From assembly GCA_033239005.1 (NCBI GenBank), contig BSQZ01000002.1, positions 1,323,001 to 1,387,000 on the forward strand: DNA of 64,000 nucleotides, given 5' to 3'. Position numbers and translations under genes: made by a program. This DNA comes from Lamellibrachia satsuma (taxonomy: Eukaryota > Annelida > Polychaeta > Sabellida > Siboglinidae). Every line of letters starts with the position of its first letter. Within the stretch, counting starts at the first letter, position 1. Shown here in pieces: positions 1 to 11,900 of this stretch. The notes beneath the pieces were generated by a model, which was given only the letters and a program-made list of their open reading frames with translations, was not told where the DNA came from and searched no databases.

Positions 1-1011
1 GAAATATATGGAATATGTGTTAGCAATTATTGCAATATTTCATATCCATGTTATATTGAGCACTTATCTTATATTGCAACATGTGTATATTGGCAAAACA
101 TAGTTTCCTTGATGTAAAGCTAAAAACCAGTTGTGTGCGTGCATGTGTGCGTGCGTGCATGTGTGTATATATGTATGTGTGTAATTTTTTGGGAAATCCA
201 CCAGGGGTTGATGAATACAGAATTCACTGGTGATACGAGAATGAATGTTGGTCATGATGCAGTACCCCTTCCCTTTAGCAAATATTGACAAACAAGTATG
301 AATTCTGCAGTACGTTACACTGTAGATGAGATTCTTGAAATAGAATAGTTACGTTAGTTAAGAATAGTTAAGAAATCACAATTGTTTATCAACAACTGTC
401 TCAAAATTTATATAAATAATTGATAAAAGGATTCTGAAGTGGGAAGGGACAATGTTCTTCAACGTCTAGTAGACTATGTAGTCAGGGTCTGTATTGTCAA
501 TACAGATTTGGTGAGTCAGTTTTCCTAACCCCTGTAGGCTACAAGTGAACCTTTCTCCACATAGCAATTTATAAACTTCAAAAGCCATTAAGAATGTGGG
601 CTTCAGTGATTACCCATGATTCATATATGAGTGGGGCTCAAAAAAGGCTGTTGAATCAAAATGATTCTGCATAAAGTACATAATAGATGTGACAAATTAT
701 GGTGTTGGCATGTGGCAATTATGTAAACTATCATTTTGGGCCTAGATTGCATGAATAGACATGATAATAACAAAATAATTGTTATCATACTGAAACATTC
801 TTTTCCTTCCCAGCAAACCAAACCGCTGGCAGGTGTAGGCCTGAAAGCGCCATAGAAAGGCACTAGACCATAACTTCTGAGATCAAGTTCAAGGCCTGAA
901 TCACGAGGTGAAATCACTTCAGTGTCTCAAATGTGTCACACAGTATTCATACGAGTACTCCAGACTTCCTTGTAGCCAGTTTAGGACACAAGTGTGAACA
1001 GAGGACCAGCA
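1..1011. other. Upstream region of gene 1, no gene seen
   Basis: I see no exon with usable splice sites and no recognisable repeat family, apart from a short alternating GTGC/GTAT tract near 130-180. The last part before 1012 should contain the promoter and 5' leader of the lectin-mucin gene, but no clear TATA box or initiator could be assigned. Confidence 0.4.
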
Positions 1012-1084
1012 ATGATGACTAGAACAAGTCAAATTCTAGTAGCGGTTCTTCTGATGTTCCAAGTCTGTACAGCTTGTGTAACAG
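1012..1084 (+). CDS. Gene 1 exon 1: signal peptide
   Basis: It starts MMTRTSQILVAVLLMFQVC, a basic n-region followed by a hydrophobic core and a small residue before the expected cleavage. The donor is ACAG|GTAGGT, phase 1. A second ATG at 1015 could also initiate. Confidence 0.8.
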
Positions 1085-4000
1085 GTAGGTGTGTTTATGT
1101 GGCTGTTAGGACTATATATATGACAGGCTACAATGCTATGGTTACAAGTTAATAAGAGTATTTAGCCCTGTCATGAGTTTTAGAGATAGAGACCACTAGC
1201 TGTGTGAGTCCACTACAGGTTTCACATTTACCCCATTGGAATCTTTTACTTCCCCTGGCATAGAAATCTTATACATGCAGAAAGGAAAATCTTTGGGGTC
1301 TCTTCTGAAAGAGGCAGGCGATGGTTGTGAAGTAATGGGTGCATACACCTTAGAGCAGAGTAGGTGAAGGCAGCTTTAGTTGAGCCACTGGGTTAGCTGC
1401 GCCACACATGTTTCCCAGGAAACTACAGCAGCGACAGTTACATGGTACCACCCAGTGATTGAACATGTTATTAGAACATGATTGACATACAATAAGTGTC
1501 ATTTGTCACACTGCTCAGAAAATGTGCTTTCTGATGTTTTTCTAAACTTTTGGTAATAGTAATTAATGTCTGCTGGTGAGTAAACAATCAATGCATGTGA
1601 CCAGACTTTATTATCCATGCACTTACAAATGGTGTAACTAAGCACAGGAAAGATTATTTACATCAGTTTGGGCATTAATGAGAAGTTAATTAAACAAATT
1701 TAATTGTCTAATTTCAGTACAAGTCCTACATAAATTGTACAAATAATGCATTTACCCAACTCATGCTACCCTGTGGTTCAACTTACCCCACACCAAGTGT
1801 TAGTTGAGCCAGCTTACCAACCCTATTTGAATCAGCTACATATAATTATCTATGCAAACTAGATATATTATCTTGGTATAAAATGATCTACTAATAATCA
1901 TAGTTTATGTGAGTAAAACCAAGTTTAACTTACGAATGTAATTGTGCACTAGATATAAAAAAGAATGAAAAAAATGCTCAACTAACACTGCCTTCCCCTA
2001 CTAATATATGTATATAAAACCAGCTGCTGGCCACATTGGCCGGGTAGCCACCCATGAATGCTTATTTTCATAACAAAACATTTTTAAAATGCAAAGCAAA
2101 TTTGGCCCCTGTTGGTGGATGTTCAACAGGGGTCTACTGTATCAATAAAACTGGGACATGAATATAGCAGCTGTATGACATGGCAGTGTTAAAGCCAACC
2201 AGTCAACCATGACCAAACACCAATGCAGGATTGCATTTCATTTCTGGATAAAGTTCTGGTTTTAGCAACTATCAAGAAGTAAGAATTAGTGAAGCTTCTT
2301 GGTCCAAAAAATACTGCATTACTCAAACTTCAAAAAATACCCATTATAGATCTTCTGTTTCTTCTATTTTAACCAACAGAAATGAAAGCTACTATTTACT
2401 GAACGGGGTATTACCATAAGGCTGTATTGCAAACATGGAAAACCACTTCTTAGCCTAACTTGTACTGTAACTAATATGTATCAATGCATCAATGCTTGCC
2501 CTGAATGCAGGCAGTGGGCATGCTTGCTGAATGTTGTGAAAAGACCTTTAACTACTTAAGTTCCTTTTTATATACAGTGCCAGCCTACGTTTATCATAAC
2601 TGCCAACAGCCAACAGAAGAAGCATCCTCCAGTGAATCGACATGTTTCAGTTAAAATACATCATGAACTGCACATCGTAAAAACTGTTCTGTAGCTACTG
2701 GTGCAGGTTAAACAAGAACAAAGTTGTGCTAACACTGACTCACAAGTTAAATGACTAGTTCAGGGGTGAAAACTAACATGTTTATCCACCAGCCCAATAG
2801 GGCTGGTAAGTTTTTAAATCTACCAGCCCGACCGATATTCTACCAGCCCTGCACTGGGAAAAAACAAAATGAAGAATTATATGGGTCAACAGCATTACAC
2901 TATATACATGTAACATGGTCACTATTAAACACAATCCATCTCTTCAGCATGGTCTGCACTGGTTGTCTCTTCATCATTGTCTGCTGTTTTGCCGTCATTA
3001 CCGGATCGGTTCAGTCGTTATATCAGAATAAATTTTTAGATTTATCACAAAATATTTTATGAAAATAAAAAAATTACCAAAATTACGATGCCAGAGGGCT
3101 ATAAAAGCCACCAATTACATGGGCTGGCAATCTGATAGACGTAACCGGCCCGACTGTAAAAGTACCGGCCACTGGACTATTTCAGTGAATGTTGCATAAA
3201 ACCTATAACATTAAATATATGTGACACATGGGCAGCGTGCAGCAAATAGTTAGATTATTGTGGTTTCAGTAATTATACAACACTGCAAAACATCACCGAA
3301 AGGATCTTTAAAAAAAATAGAGAGAGAACAGGCTTAAATGGTCACATGATGCTCCATTTCTGTATTCACAACTAAAACATCCAAAGCAGTTAGGCAATAC
3401 CTACAGGTATGTGTGGGAGACCAAATGTGGAAACATGATTAACATGGTCAGGATAGTGTATTTTAGCAACACAACAAAGATACCATCAGAGCTCTACATA
3501 ACCATCCTAGCTAGTCAGGGGTGGTAGTAGTACTACGGTACCCCTGGCAGATCAACCGGCTGAAACGTGGAATTGTCAGTGTATCCCACGCCATGTGTGG
3601 CAAGGGGTAAACTGTCAGCTGAATTATGCCTACTTTGTCCCATTTCCTGTCTAAGTCGATGTGTTTCTGGGAACTAGACACACCTGCGCCCAAACTTCAA
3701 AGAGCGTTTCCAGGACGTAGCCATCATTACCCATGCACCAGCCAAGTAGCGACAATGGATCCACTATGTACCAATTAAAGTTAAGTTCCTGTATGCTGGC
3801 ACTGTAGATTCCAGCAAGCAATGCCACTGAATAATCAGTGTTTCAACAGGTATATCTGCCTGGGGTAGTGATGTAGTCAGAAGCCCCTGGCTGCGAGGAT
3901 GTATATAACCAATCTACACAGCGATCTTAATACAGTGTACTGAATAAAAAGAACAAATTAATGAAACAATAGCATATGTGATTGTAATGTACAACTTTTC

Positions 4001-5865
4001 CAACTTGTTGCAGTGTATGAAGAAGAACCCTTCTGCCTAGAGAATGGGGAATTCTCAATCACATGTCCAACAGATCACAAGATAATCATAAAGAAAGCCA
4101 TCCACAAAGTTGTCAAGACTGGACAATGTCCAACAGACCTTGGCAGTATTGATGCATGTATGGTGTCAGATCTCACCAAGGATGTCTCCGAGAAATGTCA
4201 GAAAACCAACAGCTGCACTGTGCCTGTGTCTGACACCATTACAACATGCACAGGCTACACTGGCAAGAAGTTTGTTACAGTCAGCTACAAGTGTGAACCA
4301 GGTAGGCAAAGTATATAGTATATAAGTATTATGGTATAGAATATATTGCTACAATGTAGTTTACAAGTTATGAGCATAATTTGCAAACATACTGAAAGAA
4401 ATGTGATTGGTTCAAAGGCAAAATTGTTGGTTCTGTTAAGTCACAGGCTGGCATACAACATATCAATTGCTATTATTCGCCATAGGCTGGCATACAACAT
4501 ATCAATTGCTATTATTTGCCATATGTTACCAGAGGATACAACAGCAATTCATAAATGTATTGCTGGAAGTATGATGTTTTTAATTGATGTTTCAAAATGC
4601 ATAATTAGCATCACCAAATTTATAATCAGATCACAAATTATCAAATTATTATATAATGTAAGATACTGAAGCATATTCAGGACAGATATGATCGTAATAT
4701 CCAAATATCCCATAATAAAAAACATCTTAAAATGAAAAGGTATATATCTTGTGTAGTGCAATAACCAAACCAAACACAAGCATTGTGTAACAACTATTCA
4801 TTCATGTAATTCCATCACGTCTTAATCACAGTATGTCATATATACAATGAAATAGACACGACACACGTAACTGGCATATAGCCAAATTTGTTTTTTCAGA
4901 ATTTACAAAGTCTGTAAAAGCCAAGTCTACAGGATTCTGCAGTGATGTATCATGGGAAGGTTCCCTGGCATACATTAACAACATATTACCACCAGCACAT
5001 GCCACCAGGTGTCAGTGCACTGTCACAGTTGCTCAAAATGTCAATGTGGAGGTTAAGAGGCTGTATTCGGGTGAAACATGCACAGAGTTTGTGAACATGG
5101 AGGACGAGGATGGTCAAACGACAGACTTCTGCATGACTGGAGAGTTGCAGTGTAAAAACGGCGGTAGACAGCTGCATTTTGAGTACATACCAAATGGTCA
5201 AAGTTTGGTTATCATCGGCATCAGTGGTTGGTATAGAAACACATGTTCTATTGATACATGATAGAATGTTTGTCAATGAGAATAAGGCTGAATTTACAAG
5301 ATTTCACATGTTAACCTACAGCATAGTTGGTTAGAACGTATCAACATAAGATGTTAAATTCTGTTTGTCAGGCATTGGCATTCACAGATTCCAACTCTGC
5401 TCATGTGTAGTAGTTTGTCACCAGATTTGGGAGTCTGCACTTAAAAAAAGCGCTCAATAATCTGATTCACGAATCAATCCTATATAGGCACTATGCACAC
5501 TATAAGTGGTGCCATACTGTGGACTGTTCAGAAGCAAGCGTTCGTAATCTAAGATTATGGGCCGAACCATGGATTAGTGTTGTAGTGTTTTTTGTTAGTT
5601 GGTATTAAAATATATTACTTGAAGAACGTTTGATTCAAGAGCAGTGTTACTATGCTGTGCTCACAGGTATGACCAATTCAAGATGGTAGATAGTTTAACA
5701 CTGGATTTATCATCTTCTAAAGTAGGGAATCACACGGACTCCTACCAATGGCTATATAAGACATCCAGAAGGCGAAACAAGGAGTCTCGGACTCAGAAAA
5801 TCAAAGTCTGGTTGTATTATTATTTAACTATATTATGAAATTGTTGGATATAAATATTCAACCAT

Positions 5866-5942
<77 letters not shown>

Positions 5943-8900
5943 AAAATCTAATTCTTAATTCTGATAAAAAAAATTAAATATGACTTTTAAAATTAATAGT
6001 AATATTACCTGGCAGCAATGGCACAACTCATAGTTTGTTATATTTGTATTTGGCTGAATATCCTAGAATTGGAATGCTTATGCATTTTGTTAACTTTCAG
6101 TGTCTTACAAGGCAAGCTTTAAGCTGCAGTGTAGCATCAATCCCGTGACAACAACAACTGTGGCAACAACTACACCAACAGAGTCAACTACACAAGAAAA
6201 CCCTTCTACAGCCCCAACAACAACAACAACAAACAAACCAATGACAACAACGACAGAGTCTACGACTACAAAATCACTTGTGACAACCACAACGGAGTCT
6301 ACAGTTACAACTACAAAGCCACCAGTATCAGTCAGCACCACAGCACCTGAAAATGATGCTACTACTAGTGTAACTGGGGCCAAGGCAGAAGCCCAGTCAG
6401 GGAACTCTGGACTGTCACAAGGTATGTATCCACAAGTTATCCACCACAAAATTCTTTCAAAACTCTTATATACACAGCACACTTCTTAGGATGAGAGTGC
6501 ACCGATTTACTGAACACCAATGAATAGGTATGTTTGTATTTATAATACGAGGTGTAGCGACAAACAACATTTTGAGAAGCACCAATAAGATGAGAGTGCA
6601 CCAATTTACTGAACACCCATGAATAAGATGAGAGTGCACTGATCTACTGAACACCAAAGAATACTAGTGCCAAATAAACATCCCTATATGGGTATTTATT
6701 TGATGAAAAATGTCACCCTATACACACCTTATTTGGCACTATATGGCATTAGATTTAGACATTTGTGTCGGTCTATATTCTCCGATAATCGTGGCTAATT
6801 CTGGAGCTGCATGTGGCTCCCTCTGATGGCCAAGTTGTCATCCATTTGAATGACAGTCATGAATTTAATCAATCAATCCTTTATTCCAATACACAGTTAC
6901 AATACGATAAATAATAACAAATTACTAAACAATGTGCAACAAATGTGAATTGGTGAAGACTAAACCAGGGTGATTTGGAAATGGTGTCAACAGAAGTGCA
7001 ATACTTATCTATGGTTCACCCCGTGGTTTGTTAAGCCGTTAACTCAAATGATACGTAGGTCTAATTATATATTTGCATTACTTACAACATGTAACAATTG
7101 AAAATCATTGCTAAATAAATTGTGAATAATACGTTGCAATAATATATAACTTGTTTTAAATGCTTCTATGGTTTTACACAAGTGGTAATGTTTTCATTAA
7201 GGGAGTTCCATAATCTTGTTCCATATGTGGAGATGCACATTGATTTTGCATTAATATGAAAGCAAGTTATGCAGAATGAATCGTTTTGTTTAGTACCACA
7301 TACAGACACATGATTTAAAAATTGTTTGTAAATTATGGTGTAATTCATTATGAAAAGCCCTAAACATAATAATAGCCATCTTGACCTTAACTAAATCGAC
7401 AAATTTTAGAATGCCTATAATTATTGAAGAAGAGTACTCGTATGTTCCAGACGTTTTACTCCACAAACTAACCGAATTACTCATTTCTGTAATATATAAA
7501 CGCCATGAATGTTTGTAGTGTAGATGTTTCCCCACATTTTGCAGCAATAACTTAAATATGGTAAAAATAAAGAACAGTATAATATATACATTCCATTTCG
7601 ATCAATGAGACAATTTGCTTTATTACTGCTGCAACTTTCAACAGTTTTAATCTGACCGTATTTATTTGATATTTCCAGTTAAGAGATTCATTAATATATA
7701 CACCTAGAAATTTTTTTACATGTACTCTGGTCATTTGTTGATTATTAATGAACAGATTAATTTCAATAGCAGGCAGACGGTTCTGGAATAACATGTAATT
7801 TGTTTTTGATAGGTTCAGTGATAATTTGTTCACAACAAACTTTTTAGCCAATTTGGCAAGTACTCCATTTATCATACCTTGTAGTTGTTTTAAATTATTA
7901 CTAGTGCAAAATATATTTGTGTCATCCGCAAAGAGCATAGATTTAGCTAGTTTTGATACGTTTGATTTTGTGGTCCAATATAGCTGGAATCCATATTTCT
8001 ATGATTACGTGAATCAGTCGGAATCCTTAGTTCGACATGGTATATTATTAGTTAAAATGCCAGTATCACCGCGTAAACCAACCGTAAATGGCCGTCGTGC
8101 GCAGTGCCTCAAACCGGTCGTAACCAGCTGGTGGCTGTTTCCCCTGAAACGGGCTTTTGTATTCAATTCAATAAAACTTTAATGTCCATTTAAAAACGGA
8201 AAAGTCCTTGTTTTTTTAGATATAAAACGGGGTTACTATATCTGCGGTGCCACAACGGGAATATGCCCAAAGTTTATGCATATTTGGTTGGAAAAAACCC
8301 GAAATAGACGGAGATCCACGTTGGATGCCTTCACAAGTCAAACAATTTTGCTTCGGTGCTAAAAAAAGACAAATATACTAGTGACTTTTTTGCACTATAC
8401 TATTATTTGTTTTGAACAATTTGCCCCCCTATTCTGTTATTCGGCACTATACTAGTATTACATTACACCGATTTGCCACCCTATACTGTTATTTGGCCTA
8501 TACGATTATTTGGCACTCAAGAGTGCACTGATTTACCGAACACCAACGAATAAGATGAGAGTCACTGATTTACAGAACACCAACAAATAAGATGATAGTG
8601 CACTGATTTACTGAACACCAATGAATAAGATGAGAGTGCACTGATTTACTGAACACCAATGAATAAGATGAAAGTGCACTGTTTTACTGAACACCATTGA
8701 ATAAAATGAGTCACTGATTTACTGAACACCAATGAATAAGATGAGAGTGCACTGTTTTACTGAACACCAATGAATAAGATGAGAGTGCACTGTTTTACTG
8801 AACACCAATGAATAAGATGAGAGTGCACTGTTTTACTGAACACCAATGAATAAGATGAAAGTGCACTGATTTACTTAACACCACTGAATAAAATGAGAGT

Positions 8901-11900
8901 CACTGATTTACTGAACACCAATGAATAAGATGAGAGTGCACTGTTTTACTGAACACCAATGAATAAGATGAGAGTGCACTGTTTTACTGAACACCAATGA
9001 ATAAGATGAGAGTGCACTGTTTTACTGAACACCAATGAATAAGATGAAAGTGCACTGATTTACTGTACACCATTGAATAAAATGAGAGTCACTGATTTAC
9101 TGAACACCAATGAATAAGATGAGAGTGCACTGTTTTACTGAACACCAATGAATAAGATGAGAGTGCACTGTTTTACTGAACACCAATGAATAAGATGAGA
9201 GTGCACTGTTTTACTGAACACCAATGAATAAGATGAGAGTGCACTGTTTTACTGAACACCAATGAATAAGATGAGAGTGCACTGTTTTACTGAACACCAA
9301 TGAATAAGATGAGAGTGCACTGTTTTACTGAACACCAATGAATAAGATGAGAGTGCACTGTTTTACTGAACACCAATGAATAAGATGAGAGTGCACTGTT
9401 TTACTGAACACCAAAGAATAAGATGAGAGTGCACTGTTTTACTGAATACCAACGAATGGCTGTTTGTATTTATGATACGAGATGCGGTGACAAACAACAT
9501 TCTGAGAAGCATCGATACATTAAACCGCCCTCCTCAACTGATTTAGCCCATCATGAATCCGGTTCGGTGATGTTCAAACCTGAAGTGTGTGAATAGTTTA
9601 ATATTATGCGAAGTCAGTTTAATAAAAGAAGTCTGCATATATAACCTGGTGATATTTTATTTCAAGACCAAAATCAAACGATAAGACTAACAGTTATGGT
9701 AAGGTCAGATTTTAACATCATAAGTTGGGCCTACTTGGTTTCTGTGAGGGTATCTAGGGTGAGCTATCTACCTTTTAATGTAGTTCAGCAGTCAATAAAG
9801 TGTAACCTGCTACTCTAGTGATTAATATAACAAGAAGCTTGTTACCTTTCCATCTTTCTTCTACATAACATAATAAAAGTTGGAATGCATTAATTTAAGT
9901 AACATCTTTCATGAGAATTAATATACAATTCAGATGTACTTACTCAGAAAATATGCTTAGAATTCAGTATTTTTTTAAATACTAAAAGTACTGAGTGCAC
10001 CCAAGTAATAAAAAAGTTAACTTAAATCTAGAAGTTCAGACGCAGTGGCAGGTATCCTTCCAAGACATATATACTAGTGCCCTGCGGGGGCCGGGCTTTG
10101 GGTCCAAGCCCGGCCCTGGGCCTACATACTGCGGGCCCGGGCCGGGCCTGGGTTGAAAACAATTTAAACACATCGGGCTTGGGCCGGGCCTGGGCCTAGT
10201 GTGAGCGGGCCGGGCCGGGCCTGGACATAATAAAAATATTCATAAAAAACACCGATTATTACTTTATTGTTTAATAAAACCTGATTATAAATTGTAATTC
10301 CGGTTAATGAATGCTTAAAATTATTTATTTAGTATTATATAGTTGCAAATTGAGACCTTGCATGGAATCTAATGGCCCCATAAGTTCACTTGGCTGGAAG
10401 TAGCCAGCCCCAAATGTTTACTTTAGAAATATTTGCAGAGGCAATCAAGCCATGATTAACCATCAACTTTGACCCTACCAGTGGACATTCTATTGTCTAG
10501 GTCTTCCCTCTAAACATTGCCCACCTGAATGACCTGCCCACTGCCAAGTGCCCACTAGGCCATTAGTCCACTACCCAGTACCCAACCCAGTTGGTAATTG
10601 GTATTTCTCCCCAGTCCTAATTCATTCACACTTGTACTAATTCACATGTCTGAACCAGTCTGTCTCAGGCTAGTGACTGCAGGCCTGCTGGAAATGCCAC
10701 TGGGTATCAGTGCCAGTGGGTGACATTTAATTGAAATATCATATTAAATTATGTTAACTTAGTTGACCTAATTCAATTAACAATGTAAATTGGGGTTATG
10801 GCTTGCATAAGGGTTAAGTCAGGGTTAGATAAACAAATCTCGTACCCTAACCATAAGCCAATACATTAAAGTCAAATATAACAAACTTATCATATTTAAT
10901 AGTCATGACACTAAGAAGTTTTTCTTTATTTTTCTTCAGGATATTCGTCCGTTTGAAGAAGTTGGTGGTGCTGTATTTTTAGAACTCGTCCAGCACACTA
11001 TGGACAAATAAACTGTTTTACAGTTTATTTGTTTTTCGTCTTTGTTATAATATTATAGGTTTATCTTCTTTAAACTTTGCGGGCCACGGGCTTGCGGGCC
11101 GCGGGCTTACCCATCTTTGGCCCGCGGGTATGGGCCGGGCCTGGGCCTGAAACTTGCAGGTCGGGCCGGGCCGGGCCTGGGCCAAACATTCACGGTCTGG
11201 GCCGGGCCTGGGCCTAAGTTCTAGTTTGCAGGCCTGGGCCGGGCCGGGCTTAAAAAATTATTGCGGGCCTGGGCTGGGCCTGGACTCTAACTGCTAATTG
11301 TGGGCCGGGCTTGGGATCAAATTCTAGGCCCGCGCAGGGCACTAATATATACAGTCTCCACAAAATATAAATGGTGTCTTCAAACCAGTGAAATCATGGG
11401 GACACAGTTTTTTCATGCCTGAGCTATAATTTCTAACAAGGTTTGATGGTTGTTAGTTCTAAGTGCATGAAACAGCAAAACCAATGTAATGTCCCTGATA
11501 AGTTAATGACAAATAACATATCTGCCTTTCTGCTTCAGTTGCCGTGATCGGCATTGCATTTGGTGGAGTCTTCCTACTGATCATCATCATGATGGTGGCA
11601 TGTCTGGTCTTCTCCAAACAGAAGTAAGTAAACTGAATGTCAAATCTCTGGAGTGCTTCAGCTCCCCTGTATGGAAAATGGTGCGCAAACTCATACAAAA
11701 GTGCTGTCAATATATACCCACGTGTACCAAGATACCTATATAGTGTTGGAGAATGTGAGGCAAATTTCTAAAACAGGTAATAAAGTATCTAACTAAAAAT
11801 ATGCCAAAAGAATAGCACCATTTCAAAATATGCCCATGTATATATCTACATTAGCGCTACCAGTGTCCATTTGGGCCATAGGCCACATGGTATCAGATTT

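Noticed and set aside
8515..9450. Regular 38-bp repeats as a CRISPR array
   Set aside because: Units are directly joined with no unique spacers, no cas genes are present, and the surroundings are animal introns. It is a minisatellite. The same applies to 30460-31225, 42200-43540 and 45566-45802.
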